A DNA stretch of 64,000 nt from DATHZQ01 sp963823505 (GTDB taxonomy: Bacteria; Actinomycetota; Acidimicrobiia; Spongiisociales; UBA5794), in NCBI GenBank assembly GCA_963823505.1, contig CAWGLY010000005.1:1426001-1490000 (forward strand), in the 5' to 3' direction. The position numbers and the translations under genes were made by a program. Under the pieces are notes generated by a model. The model saw only the letters and a list, made by a program, of their open reading frames with translations, made no database searches and was not told where the DNA came from. This document shows positions 17,562 to 26,250 of this stretch, piece after piece. How positions within the stretch are numbered: position 1 is the first letter of the stretch; each line of letters starts with the position of its first letter.

Positions 17562-18038
17562 GTGAGTGCAGCGGCATCGATCCACCAGATCAACATCTCC
17601 GATGGGGGTGTACCCAAGCAGCCCGTTTCGAGCGCCCAGGTTGCCGTCGGCGGTGTCGTCGGAGACGATCAGGCCGATAAGCGCCATCACGGCGGGCCGG
17701 ATCAGGACCTGTGCCTGTTCTCCCTGGAGGTCATCGAGGCCCTACGCGCCGAGGGCCACCCGATCGAACCCGGTTTCGCAGGCGAGAACATCACGATCGC
17801 GGGTCTCGATTGGGGGGAGATGAAGCGCGGCGTCATCCTGCAGTTCGGTTCCGACGTCGTCGCCGAAGTGACGTGGCCTGCCGTTCCCTGCTCGAAGAAC
17901 GCGCCGTGGTTCAAAGACCGCGACTTCCGACGAATGAGTGAGGAGGATCACCCCGGCTGGAGCCGTTGGTACGCCAGGGTGCTGGAACCCGGCGGTATCA
18001 CGGTCGGTGATCAGGTCAGCGCCGCACGCAGACCGTAA
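17562..18038 (+). CDS. MOSC domain protein (YiiM-like)
   Basis: The protein is about 158 residues from a GTG at 17562; an ATG at 17517 or 17529 in the same frame is possible but adds an atypical Arg/Trp-rich leader. HHGGPDQDLCLFS (42-54) and the conserved cysteine Cys110 (VPCSKNAPWF) are the MOSC core, the sulfur-carrier fold shared with molybdenum cofactor sulfurases. YiiM-like proteins bind Moco and reduce N-hydroxylated substrates. It is followed by two rhodanese genes, which is suggestive of a small sulfur-transfer group. It is the first of three plus-strand genes inserted between hom and lysA. Confidence 0.85.
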   Translation: MSAAASIHQINISDGGVPKQPVSSAQVAVGGVVGDDQADKRHHGGPDQDLCLFSLEVIEALRAEGHPIEPGFAGENITIAGLDWGEMKRGVILQFGSDVVAEVTWPAVPCSKNAPWFKDRDFRRMSEEDHPGWSRWYARVLEPGGITVGDQVSAARRP

Positions 18039-18111
18039 GAACGCCAATCGCCGCTATCGTTGTCCGTACAAATATGGGGGACTTTGCGAGAGGCGGCGGG
18101 GCAGTGCCGAC

Positions 18112-18453
18112 ATGAAATGGTTTGGCCGAAGCAGCGCGTCGGTCGGCGACGCCCATGCTGCGATCAAAGATGGTGCACTGCTCGTCGACGTGCGCACGAG
18201 CCGGGAACGCACCCTCGACGGTGCGCCGCAGGGTGCGGCCCACGTTCCGCTGGAACGGCTCAACGAACAACTTGCCATGCTCGAGAGCCGCAGCGTGTAC
18301 GTGATCTGCCGATCCGGCAATCGATCGTCCCGTGCCGCGGCGCAGCTGCGCCGCAACGGCATCGACGCCCGCAATGTCAAAGGCGGGATGCTCGCCTGGA
18401 AACGTGAGGGTTTGCCACTCGAATCTCCCACCAAGCGACCGGGGAAGACATGA
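18112..18453 (+). CDS. Cytoplasmic single-domain rhodanese
   Basis: This 113-residue rhodanese fold has the active loop CRSGNRSS with catalytic Cys66, which would carry a persulfide. LLVDVRTSRER (23-33) is the conserved N-terminal element. There is no signal peptide or membrane segment, so it should act in the cytoplasm. The ATG at 18112 was chosen because the frame upstream of it overlaps the MOSC gene. It is translationally coupled to the next gene, a lipoprotein version of the same fold. Confidence 0.88.
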   Translation: MKWFGRSSASVGDAHAAIKDGALLVDVRTSRERTLDGAPQGAAHVPLERLNEQLAMLESRSVYVICRSGNRSSRAAAQLRRNGIDARNVKGGMLAWKREGLPLESPTKRPGKT

Positions 18454-18845
18454 TGAAGCGACTTTTCACAGCGACCTTGCTGGCACTTGCGCTCCTGGCC
18501 GGCGCATGCGGCGGCGATACGGCGACCATCGAGCTCATCGACGCTCCCGAGGCCCAGGAGCTCCTGGCGGCGCCACCGGATGACCTGGTGGTCCTGGATG
18601 TAAGGACGCCGGAGGAGCACGCGGAAGCCCACATCGCCGGCTCGACGAACATCGACTTCTATGCGGCGGACTTTGCCGCGCAGCTGGATCAGCTCGACAA
18701 GGACACGCCGTACTTCGTGTACTGCCGGTCGGGGAATCGCTCGGCAGAGACCATCACCACCATGCGGGAGCTCGGGTTCACCGAGGTGTACGAATTGGAG
18801 GGCGGCATCGTGTCTTGGGCAGGCGCGGGCCTCCCCGTCGAGTAG
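18450..18845 (+). CDS. Rhodanese-like lipoprotein
   Basis: The protein has 131 residues. The N-terminus is a lipoprotein signal with lipobox LLAGAC (Cys20), so the mature protein is anchored outside the cytoplasmic membrane. The rhodanese domain (28-131) carries LVVLDVRTPEEH and the active loop VYCRSGNRSA with Cys92. The first ATG overlaps the stop of the cytoplasmic rhodanese (ATGATGA). The two rhodaneses are only distantly alike, so this looks like a paired inside/outside sulfur-handling or sulfide/cyanide defence function, not a recent duplicate. Its stop lies just before the convergent lysA. Confidence 0.9.
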   Translation: MMKRLFTATLLALALLAGACGGDTATIELIDAPEAQELLAAPPDDLVVLDVRTPEEHAEAHIAGSTNIDFYAADFAAQLDQLDKDTPYFVYCRSGNRSAETITTMRELGFTEVYELEGGIVSWAGAGLPVE

Positions 18846-18848
18846 CCG

Positions 18849-20120
18849 TCAGCCCACGTCCCGGCCGACCAGGTCGTCGAACGTCTCGCGCCGCACCACC
18901 TCACGAACGTTGCCGTCGGCGACGAATACGACCGGTGGGCGCGGCACCATGTTGTAGTTCGAGCCCATGGAGTGGCCATACGCACCGGTCACCGGCGTTG
19001 CCAGGAGATCACCGACGACGATGTCGCCGGGAACCCGTCCATCGGCGACGATGACATCGCCGGATTCGCAGTGCTTGCCGACGATACGAACCGGTTTGGT
19101 GCGTTCGGCGGCGACGGCTCTCGGCAGGAACGCCTCGTACCCGCTGCCATACAACACGGGCCGCGGGTTGTCGCTCATCCCACCGTCGACCGCAACGTAG
19201 GTGCGGACGTCCTCGATCTCCTTGATGGTGCCCACGGTGTAGAGCGTCACGGCTGCCCGTGCCACGATCGCCCTCCCCGGCTCTGCCGTGACCCGTGCCG
19301 TGATATTCGCAACACGGCACGCGGCGTGAACGGTTGCCGCCCACTCGGCGATCGACGGCGCCGACTCCCCCTCGACGTAGGCGACGCCGAGCCCGCCCCC
19401 GATCGACAGCTCGGCAACGTGGTGGGCGTTGACAAAAGGGGCGAGCACCTCAACTGCACGCCTGAACGACTCTGCGGTGAAAACCTGGCTCCCGATGTGG
19501 GCATGGATGCCCGCAAGCCGCATCGACGGGGACGCCGCGACCCGCTGCAAAGCGGCGTGGGCCGCTCCCGAGTCGACCCCGAGGCCGAATTTCGAGTCGG
19601 TGATCCCGGTCTGAAGGTACTCGTGGGTGTGCGCCTCGACGCCGGGGTTGACCCGCACCAGGACGCGTGGGGCGTTCTCCGGATGCGAGACCAGCGCTGC
19701 GATGCGATCGATCTCGTCGGTGGAATCCACCACGATTCTCCCCACGCGGGCGGCGAGGGCTGCCGACAGCTCCGCCTCGGACTTGTTGTTGCCGTGGAAC
19801 ACGAGCCGATCGGCGGGCACACCCGCGCGGAGGGCGACGTGAAGCTCGCCACCCGTCGCCACGTCGAGTTGCATGCCCTCCTCGTGGGCAAGCCGGGCCA
19901 TCGCGCCGCACAAGAAGGCTTTGGTGGCGTAGGCCACGCCGTCACCGAACGCCGTCACGGCGTCTCGGCAGCGGTTGCGAAGGTGAGCCTCGTCGTAGAC
20001 AAACACCGGAGTGCCGTATTCGGCGGCAAGATCGGTCATCGCCACCCCACCGATGAGCAGCCCACCCGAGCGATCCACGGCTGCACTGTCGGGCAGCAGC
20101 GGCCAGGGCAGCCGGCTCAC
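18849..20120 (-). CDS. lysA: Diaminopimelate decarboxylase
   Basis: This 423-residue, fold-type III PLP enzyme decarboxylates meso-diaminopimelate to lysine. Lys67 in GVAYATKAFL is the PLP lysine. HIGSQV, the Gly-rich ELSIGGGLGVAY loop, TAEPGRAIVA and GKHCESGD (active-site Cys of the partner subunit) are all present. The GTG start at 20120 overlaps the argS stop (GTGA) and gives MSRLPWPLLP, the usual actinobacterial beginning. The argS-lysA-hom order matches mycobacteria. Confidence 0.95.
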   Translation of the reverse strand: MSRLPWPLLPDSAAVDRSGGLLIGGVAMTDLAAEYGTPVFVYDEAHLRNRCRDAVTAFGDGVAYATKAFLCGAMARLAHEEGMQLDVATGGELHVALRAGVPADRLVFHGNNKSEAELSAALAARVGRIVVDSTDEIDRIAALVSHPENAPRVLVRVNPGVEAHTHEYLQTGITDSKFGLGVDSGAAHAALQRVAASPSMRLAGIHAHIGSQVFTAESFRRAVEVLAPFVNAHHVAELSIGGGLGVAYVEGESAPSIAEWAATVHAACRVANITARVTAEPGRAIVARAAVTLYTVGTIKEIEDVRTYVAVDGGMSDNPRPVLYGSGYEAFLPRAVAAERTKPVRIVGKHCESGDVIVADGRVPGDIVVGDLLATPVTGAYGHSMGSNYNMVPRPPVVFVADGNVREVVRRETFDDLVGRDVG

Positions 20121-21886
20121 ATGCGATCCGGGATGGCAATCGCCAGCAGGTCCATCATCGCCTCCAACACCTCGAGCGTCAGCGCCACCAACCCGAGCCA
20201 CGAGGCCTGCCGTGCCGAGTCTTGCTCGCTGAGGATGTGGCACGCCTCGTAGAACCGGTTGAACTCGGTGGCGATGTCGTAGCCGTATTCGGCGACGTGA
20301 TTCGGTGCCCGGAACTCGATGGCGCGATCGATGACGTCGGGCAGCCGCAAGAGCTGCAACATCAGGGCCCGTTCCTCGGCGGTCGCCGGTGCGATGATCT
20401 CCCCCGGCGCCAATCCCGCCTCCTCGGCGTTGCGCAGGATCGAGCCGATGCGGACTGCGCTGTACAGCAGGTAAGGCCCCGTCTTGCCGTTGAACGAGAC
20501 GAACCGATCCAGATCGAACATGTAGTCGGAGGTGCGGTGGTTCTGCAGATCGCCGTACTTGAGGGCGGCGACGCCAACCTTCTCCGCGATATCTCGGCGT
20601 TCTTCGTCGGGGTACTCGGTCGCCAGCGCGCTCTCTTCGAGCCGTACCGATGCCCGCGCCTCGGCATCTTCGATGAGACCCTTGAGCGGCGGGAGGTCTC
20701 CTTCTCGAGTCTTCATCGGTTTTCCGTCCGGGCCGTTGACCGTTCCGAACGGATCATGTTCCACCACGACGCCGTAGGGAACGATGCCGGCGGCCCTGGC
20801 CGCCCGAAACACCTGCTCGAAGTGGAGTGCCTGCCTCGCATCCACGACGTACAAGACGAGTTCGGCGCCCAAGTCGTCGATGCGTTCCTCCAGGGTGCCA
20901 AGGTCCGTCGTGGAATACATGTAGGAGCCATCGTCGCGGGTGAGCAGCAGCGGCGGGATCTCGGCCTTGTCGTCCGGCTGCGCCACATCCACTACCAAGG
21001 CTCCGTCGCTGGTGCGCACCACTCCCGCAGCGCGCATGCGGTCGATCATCGCTGGAATGCGCTGGTGCACCCTGGCTTCGCCGTACCAGAGGTCGAAGTG
21101 GACTCCCAGGGCTTCATAGGTGCGCCGCATGTCGGCGATCGAGATCTCACGGATACGATCGAGGAGGGCGAGATGGCCCGGATCCCCATCCTGGAGCGCG
21201 ACATTTGCCGCCCTCGCCATCGCGGCAAACTCAGGATCCTCCTTGGCGCGCTGGGATGCCAACGGATAGATCCTCTCCAAGTCGGCTTCGGTGAAGGGGA
21301 TCTCGTCCGGGTACGGAACCGACGGCTGCGGTTCGAAGAACGGCAAGTCCGGGTGCTCTTCACGAATCGCGGCAATGATCTGTCCTGGCGGCGCACCCCA
21401 GTCACCGAGATGGATGTCGCCGACGGTGTCGTGGCCGGCAAAGGCGAAGAGCCGCTTGATCGACTCCCCGATGATGGCTGGCCGCAGATGACCGACGTGC
21501 AGCGCTTTGGCGATGTTGGGTCCCCCGTAGTCCACCAGCACCTTCAGCCGGTTCTCAGGGAGTTCGACCCCGAGACGTTCGTGGCGTCGCATCGCATCGG
21601 CCGATGCTGCGAGGTAGTCGTCGGCGAGGCGGATGTTGATGAAGCCCGGTCCGGCCACCGACAGCTCACCGACAACAGAAGGGGCATCAACCGCAGCGAC
21701 CACGACCTCCGCAAGCTCGCGCGGGTTGCGACCGGCGGGCTTTGCGGCCGCCAGAGCGCCGTTGCACTGGAATTGCGCGAGCTCCTGGCGCTGCGATACC
21801 GTCACCGATCCGAAGGTCCGGGCTAGCCCGAGGCGCTCGAATGCGTCGCCAAAGATGTCGCTGAGTTGGTTGGTCAGGGAAGGCAT
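20117..21886 (-). CDS. argS: Arginyl-tRNA synthetase
   Basis: This class I synthetase has 589 residues. The N-terminal Add1 domain spans about 1-110, HVGH (130-133 in NIAKALHVGHLRP) is the HIGH motif, and the C-terminal DALR anticodon-binding domain runs from about 470 to 589. As in many ArgRS, a classical KMSKS is not evident; the equivalent loop is around PMKTREGD. The ATG at 21886 gives MPSLTNQLSDIF. A tRNA-Arg(CCG) gene, one of its substrates, lies about 160 bp away on the opposite strand, with divergent transcription. The stop overlaps the lysA start. Confidence 0.96.
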   Translation of the reverse strand: MPSLTNQLSDIFGDAFERLGLARTFGSVTVSQRQELAQFQCNGALAAAKPAGRNPRELAEVVVAAVDAPSVVGELSVAGPGFINIRLADDYLAASADAMRRHERLGVELPENRLKVLVDYGGPNIAKALHVGHLRPAIIGESIKRLFAFAGHDTVGDIHLGDWGAPPGQIIAAIREEHPDLPFFEPQPSVPYPDEIPFTEADLERIYPLASQRAKEDPEFAAMARAANVALQDGDPGHLALLDRIREISIADMRRTYEALGVHFDLWYGEARVHQRIPAMIDRMRAAGVVRTSDGALVVDVAQPDDKAEIPPLLLTRDDGSYMYSTTDLGTLEERIDDLGAELVLYVVDARQALHFEQVFRAARAAGIVPYGVVVEHDPFGTVNGPDGKPMKTREGDLPPLKGLIEDAEARASVRLEESALATEYPDEERRDIAEKVGVAALKYGDLQNHRTSDYMFDLDRFVSFNGKTGPYLLYSAVRIGSILRNAEEAGLAPGEIIAPATAEERALMLQLLRLPDVIDRAIEFRAPNHVAEYGYDIATEFNRFYEACHILSEQDSARQASWLGLVALTLEVLEAMMDLLAIAIPDRM

Positions 21887-22047
21887 GGGGCCGATCTGCC
21901 GTCGGGGAAAGCGAGAGGATACAGGTCGGGACTCACGTCTCGATGCGGAGGCCCTTTCCGTGCTCGCTGCGTGACATCCGACGTGGTGACGCCGGTGATC
22001 TCGGCCCGAGGCGGGGCGTCGGAGTTCAAGTACACTCCTGCTCCCCT

Positions 22048-22119
22048 GCCCCAGTAGCTCAGGGGATAGAGCACCGGCCTCCGGAGCCGGGTGCGCAGGT
22101 TCGAATCCTGCCTGGGGCG
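22048..22119 (+). tRNA. tRNA-Arg, anticodon CCG
   Basis: The full cloverleaf can be folded. The acceptor stem pairs GCCCCAG with CTGGGGC, and the D-arm is GCTC...GAGC. The anticodon stem pairs CCGGC with GCCGG around the loop CTCCGGA (anticodon CCG at 22081-22083). The T-arm pairs GCAGG with CCTGC around TTCGAAT. The 3' CCA is not encoded. It reads CGG arginine codons. Its 3' half is duplicated downstream. Confidence 0.95.
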
Positions 22120-22410
22120 CAAAATGAGCCGCTTTCGAGCCCTGCTCGGGCTCGACGCTTCCCACTTCACTCTCCACGTTGATAACCGGGCCTCCCTCTA
22201 CCTCCCGGCTCGCCTCAACCCACCCGCGCACGGGCCACCACGATCGACGCACCAAACACGCGGAGAAGGTTCGAATCCTGCCTGGGGCGCACTGCCTGGG
22301 GCACGCGTGAGGTCGACGTACGAGCCCAGACTCGGGCTATACGTTTCCCACGTCCGCCCCGACCCTGGTGCGCCTCTCCCCTGCCTGCTGGCTCGCCTCG
22401 CGGAGAAGGT
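22097..22410 (+). repeat. Diverged ~170 bp repeats that begin with the tRNA-Arg 3' end
   Basis: The 24 bases at 22097-22120 (T-arm plus acceptor 3' strand of the tRNA and the next base) recur exactly at 22267-22290, 170 bp downstream. Each copy is followed by related but diverged sequence: CTCGGGCT...TTCCCAC, then GGCTCGCCTC, then CGCGGAGAAGG. The last element recurs at about 22399 after the second unit. Inside unit two a 14 bp piece (CTGCCTGGGGC plus three) is itself tandem at 22278-22305. Confidence 0.85.
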
Positions 22411-22619
22411 CGCTCGCAGACCGGGGTCCCGTCGACGGACCCATGACGGCAGGGCCCATGCCAGGGTCGCCACGAGCACGATGAAGCCGGACGACTTCGC
22501 CATGCTCTGGCCCGAGGGCCGCCTCTCGCTGGAGGGAACTTGCGAACGACAGGTGCCAATGCCTCTGGTTGACGGCGTGCGGGCGGCGCGACGCTTGTGG
22601 CCTTCGAGGAAGCGGCTGA
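22120..22619. other. 500 bp without a convincing gene after tRNA-Arg
   Basis: Apart from the tRNA-derived repeats (to about 22410), I see no gene. Frames open on both strands here translate into Arg/Pro-rich or tRNA-derived sequence without resemblance to any family. Confidence 0.6.
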
Positions 22620-23582
22620 ATGCGGCGACGACACTGGCTCTGGTGCGGTGCGGCAACCACCTTCTTGATCGTCGGAATCGCGCTGATCGTCAACATTGCG
22701 TATCCGTGGGCACGATGGACCGAGGACTTCTTCCCCGGTAGCCCTCCCGATGCGGTCCTCGAGCCACATGCCTGGTCAGAGACCGCCACGTCATTGACCT
22801 TTGCCGTCGTGGGCGATACCGGTACTGGTGGCCGCAACCAGATGGCAGTGGCTCGCCAGATGGCCGACACCTATACCCGCACGCCGTTTGGGCTCGTCGT
22901 CCACGTTGGCGATATTTCGTATTACGGGAGCGTCGCCGACCGTTGGGAACAGGTGTTCGTCGAGCCCTACGGACCGCTTCTCGACGCGGGGGTCACGTTT
23001 GAGATGGCCGTCGGCAACCACGAACTCGAAGAGGAGTCCTCGACGGCAGCAGATGCCGAGATTGCTGCTGAGATCGAGCGAATCGGGTCCGAGGGGCGCT
23101 ACTACAGCGTTCGCCACGGCCCGGTGGACTTCTTCGTCATCGATTCGTCGACGCCCCTGATCACCGGCAACGCCGCCGCCGACCAAGTCGCCTGGCTCGA
23201 CGCGGCCCTCGGCTCGTCCGACGCCCCATGGAAGATCGCTGTCGTCCACCACCCGCCCTACGCGTCGGGCCCAAAGCGCGGTTCAAATCTGGAGGTCCGC
23301 GCGGCCCTGGAGCCGCTGTTCATAGCCCACGGTGTCGATCTGGTGTTGACCGGTCACGACCACTTCTACGAGCGCAGCCACCCACAAGACGGCATTGTGT
23401 ATGTCGTCAGCGGCGCCGGGGCCAAGCTCTCCGCGATCGGGCACAGTGACTTCACCGCAACGAGTCTGCGGGAGCTGGAGTTCATGCTCATCGAAGTAGC
23501 AGGACACGGCTTGCGCGCCCAGGCAATCGGCACGAACGGAGAGGTCCTCGATCGCTTCGAGATCGAGCAGGACGGTTCATGA
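22620..23582 (+). CDS. Membrane-anchored calcineurin-like metallophosphatase
   Basis: The protein has 320 residues with an N-terminal signal anchor (about 8-30). The five metallophosphoesterase blocks appear in order: GDTGTGG (65-71), HVGDISYYG (95-103), GNHE (132-135), VVHHPPY, and GHDHFYER. The Tyr/His pattern resembles purple-acid-phosphatase-like enzymes that hydrolyse phosphomonoesters outside the cell, using a two-metal site. The catalytic domain should face the exterior. It overlaps the next small membrane protein gene (ATGATG at the junction), so the two are probably co-expressed. The substrate is unknown. Confidence 0.85.
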   Translation: MRRRHWLWCGAATTFLIVGIALIVNIAYPWARWTEDFFPGSPPDAVLEPHAWSETATSLTFAVVGDTGTGGRNQMAVARQMADTYTRTPFGLVVHVGDISYYGSVADRWEQVFVEPYGPLLDAGVTFEMAVGNHELEEESSTAADAEIAAEIERIGSEGRYYSVRHGPVDFFVIDSSTPLITGNAAADQVAWLDAALGSSDAPWKIAVVHHPPYASGPKRGSNLEVRAALEPLFIAHGVDLVLTGHDHFYERSHPQDGIVYVVSGAGAKLSAIGHSDFTATSLRELEFMLIEVAGHGLRAQAIGTNGEVLDRFEIEQDGS

Positions 23583-24034
23583 TGGCCGGCACGCCGCGTT
23601 CGATCTGGCTGGTCACCTTGGGCATTGCGGGGCTCGCCGCTGTGCCAACGATCCTGTTGCTGTCCATCGCAGCAACCGGGTCGGTGGGCACCGTACCGCG
23701 CCTGGGCACGGCGGTAGCTGCCGCATCCGTGGTCGCGGTGGTGGTTGCGGTTGCCTGGGGAGCGCTGACACGCTCGGCGGGTGCGGTCGCACGACACGAT
23801 GGTCACACAACGACCGACATCTGGGTTGCCACGTACGTCGGAGCTGCAGTGTGGCTCGTCGGCGCCGTCGCCATCCCGCTGCTCATCCTCGCCGCAACGG
23901 TCAACAGCGACAGGGCCATGACGGACGCAGGATCCGGGGTATACGCCTGGTGGATTGGGCTCCACCTCGTGTGGGCGGCCTTCGCCCTCGGCGCAGCCCG
24001 GCTGGCGTTTGGAGGGGGCGGCTCGCCCGGCTGA
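23579..24034 (+). CDS. Small four-helix membrane protein, unknown function
   Basis: The protein has 151 residues with hydrophobic segments at roughly 10-33, 41-62, 82-108 and 121-143, and a short polar loop (RHDGHTTTDIW) in the middle. I do not recognise a family. Translational coupling to the upstream metallophosphatase suggests a joint role. The gene ends about 90 bp before a PBP4-type carboxypeptidase. Confidence 0.7.
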   Translation: MMAGTPRSIWLVTLGIAGLAAVPTILLLSIAATGSVGTVPRLGTAVAAASVVAVVVAVAWGALTRSAGAVARHDGHTTTDIWVATYVGAAVWLVGAVAIPLLILAATVNSDRAMTDAGSGVYAWWIGLHLVWAAFALGAARLAFGGGGSPG

Positions 24035-24124
24035 CACGCATCGGACCCCCGGACACGATGCCGGCTCGTCTCGAACATCTGGCACAATTGGGCTCCACGA
24101 CGCTGTCGGGGACGGAGGAAGTCG

Positions 24125-25444
24125 ATGGGATTGCGCGTGCTCGCGGCAACTCGCTCCGGAATCGCCGCCGTCGTGCTCGCTGGTGTGCTTCCGGCGCCGG
24201 CATTCGGCGCGGTGCCCTTCGAGCCCGAGGCATCGCAGATCCGTAGCTGCCGCCCCCATGAAGATGTCACGGCTCGCCCAACGGAAGCGGCCCCCGCCGA
24301 TCTCCTCGACGCCATCGACGCCCACCTCGCCGACGAGCGGCTGGATGGTGCGGGGCTCGGATTGTCCATCTGGATCGAAGGCTACGGAGAGGTGACCGAG
24401 CGGGCTGCCGACCTCCGGTTGCGACCCGCCAGCAACCAGAAGATGTTGACGGCCATGACCGCCTACGAAGTCCTCGGTCCAGACGCAACGATGCAGACGA
24501 TCGTCGCCACGGATGGCCTCGCCGCCAACGGCGTCCTCGCAGGCAACGTATACCTCGTAGGCGGCGGCGACCCGACCCTCACGACGAGTGGCGACCACTC
24601 CCTCGAGACGCTTGCGGTCGCGGTGCGGGACGCCGGTATTGCCCGGATCGACGGCGACGTCCTCGTCGACGAGTCGCGTTACGACGCTTTGCGGGTCGCC
24701 AACGGGTGGGGTGGCATGCCGATCCCGGCCTGGGTTGGCTCGCTGTCCGCACTGCTCGTCGATGAGAACCGATGGAGCGCGGCATGGAGCGTGATCGCCG
24801 ACCCTGCGCCGGCGAACGCGGCACTGTTCGTCGACGCACTCACCGCTGCAGGAGTGTCGGTCACAGGAGAAGCCACCGCCGGCAATGCACCTGAAGATGC
24901 CGTCACCATTACCCGGCTGCGTTCCCCCCAAATGCGAGACCTCGTGCAACTGATGCTCGAAGACTCGAACAACACGATCGCCGAGATCCTCATCAAGGAG
25001 ATCGGCTTCCAGGCGTACGGGGTTGGCTCGACGACGGCGGGTCTCGCCGCCGCCACCGAACTGGTCAGATCGCTGTGCAGGCCGCGCAGCATCCTCCAGC
25101 AAGACGGCTCCGGTCTGAGCCACGGGAATGCACGCTCGGCGCGGGGATGGCGCCAGCTCCTCCAAGCCGCTCAGGCAGCGCCGTGGTGGCCCGACTTCGT
25201 CGCATCGCTGGCGATTGCGGGCGAGACGGGGACCATTCGCAATCGGTTTCTCGACACCCCCGCCGCGGGCAACATCCGCGCCAAGACCGGGTCGATCAAC
25301 GGATTGCGGTCGTTGTCGGGGATCATGACCACGGCAGGAGGCCGGCGAGTGTTCTTCTCGGCGATCGTCGATGCCGACGAGCCACGAGTGCCCATGGGGG
25401 TGATCGACGATCTCCTGGTGACGATTGCGTCCGACGAGTCCTGA
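24125..25444 (+). CDS. dacB: D-alanyl-D-alanine carboxypeptidase/endopeptidase (PBP4, S13)
   Basis: The protein has 439 residues. An N-terminal signal peptide is followed by a serine penicillin-binding fold. Active-site motifs are SNQK (SxxK, Ser103/Lys106), SNN (SxN, 281-283) and KTG (387-389). GNVYLVGGGDPTL is a typical S13 element. The enzyme should trim or cut peptidoglycan stem peptides outside the membrane. The ATG at 24125 lies just after GGAGGAAGTCG, a good ribosome site. In actinobacteria such genes often lie near tilS/hpt; here they do not. Confidence 0.92.
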   Translation: MGLRVLAATRSGIAAVVLAGVLPAPAFGAVPFEPEASQIRSCRPHEDVTARPTEAAPADLLDAIDAHLADERLDGAGLGLSIWIEGYGEVTERAADLRLRPASNQKMLTAMTAYEVLGPDATMQTIVATDGLAANGVLAGNVYLVGGGDPTLTTSGDHSLETLAVAVRDAGIARIDGDVLVDESRYDALRVANGWGGMPIPAWVGSLSALLVDENRWSAAWSVIADPAPANAALFVDALTAAGVSVTGEATAGNAPEDAVTITRLRSPQMRDLVQLMLEDSNNTIAEILIKEIGFQAYGVGSTTAGLAAATELVRSLCRPRSILQQDGSGLSHGNARSARGWRQLLQAAQAAPWWPDFVASLAIAGETGTIRNRFLDTPAAGNIRAKTGSINGLRSLSGIMTTAGGRRVFFSAIVDADEPRVPMGVIDDLLVTIASDES

Positions 25445-25462
25445 ACGGCGCCGGGCGTGTCG

Positions 25463-26236
25463 TTACGTGCCGGCGTTGGCGGCGTTGGCGGCCATGGCCT
25501 CGGACATGAACTGAGCGAGACCCTCGCCTGCTTTGTCGATGTTCTTCGTGAATCTCTGGTCGGTGACATACATCTGGCCCAGCCCCGCATGAATCTCCGG
25601 GCCGCAGTCGTAGAACCATTTCGAGATGTGCTCCCTGTGCCGCTCGGCGACCTGCATCGCCTCACGGGAGTCGGCCGCGTCATCAGCAGCCATCAAGACC
25701 AGAAACGCCTGGTTGATTTCCTCGGCTTCGCGCTGGATCTGCTGCCAGTCCTGCTTGCCATACCGGGCGGTGCGCTCGGCGGACTGCCGGTAGGCGTCGG
25801 TATTGCCCCACCGCTCCCTGGCTTCATCCTCGTAATCGGACGGGTCGAAATCACCGAACACCTCCAGCATGTCTTCCTTGCTCATGCTCTTTCCTTGCTT
25901 CTCGGCATCGATCGTCGTGTCGATGGCGTCGATCATCTGACGAAGGCGGTCGGCCCTGTGCTCGAGCATCGCACGCTGCCGGCTCAGGGCCGCCAACCGC
26001 TCGTACTCCGGCTTGGTGACGATGTCCCGTATCTGGTCGAGCCCGAAGCCGAGCTCCTTGAAGAACAACACCTCCTGGAGCCGCTGCACATCCTCGGGGC
26101 CGTACAACCGGTACCCGGAGCGGGTACGACCACTCGGCACAACCAGCCCGATCTCGTCGTAGTGGTGCAACGTCCGCACCGTGACTCCGGCGAGCCGCCC
26201 GATCGTCCCGACCGTCATGTCCCGATCTGTCTTCAT
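25463..26236 (-). CDS. tipA: MerR-family regulator, TipA type with TipAS drug-binding domain
   Basis: The protein has 257 residues. The N-terminal MerR winged-helix domain (about 7-75) has VRTLHHYDEIGLV and SGYRLYGPEDVQRL. A coiled linker (75-115) leads to a C-terminal helical TipAS domain (about 125-250), the fold that binds thiopeptide antibiotics in Streptomyces TipAL. A perfect palindrome just upstream is the likely operator, suggesting autoregulation; MerR proteins act by twisting promoters with over-long spacers. No obvious efflux or target gene is adjacent, so the regulon is unknown. The ligand-binding cysteine used in TipA is uncertain here: one Cys is present (WFYDCGPE). Confidence 0.9.
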   Translation of the reverse strand: MKTDRDMTVGTIGRLAGVTVRTLHHYDEIGLVVPSGRTRSGYRLYGPEDVQRLQEVLFFKELGFGLDQIRDIVTKPEYERLAALSRQRAMLEHRADRLRQMIDAIDTTIDAEKQGKSMSKEDMLEVFGDFDPSDYEDEARERWGNTDAYRQSAERTARYGKQDWQQIQREAEEINQAFLVLMAADDAADSREAMQVAERHREHISKWFYDCGPEIHAGLGQMYVTDQRFTKNIDKAGEGLAQFMSEAMAANAANAGT

Positions 26237-26250
26237 ACCGAGAAACCTAC

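Noticed and set aside
20222..21826. 534-codon plus-strand frame opposite argS
   Set aside because: Antisense shadow of arginyl-tRNA synthetase.
21874..22170. Minus-strand frame reading RPRQDSNLRTRL across the tRNA
   Set aside because: This is the well-known false peptide made by translating the complement of a tRNA T-arm and acceptor.
22048..22410. Integrated genomic island at tRNA-Arg
   Set aside because: Only 170 bp separate the two copies of the tRNA end and no integrase is nearby; at most a scar remains.
23366..25165. 599-codon minus-strand frame across the phosphatase and dacB region
   Set aside because: Antisense to three well-supported genes; Arg/Gly/His-rich composition.
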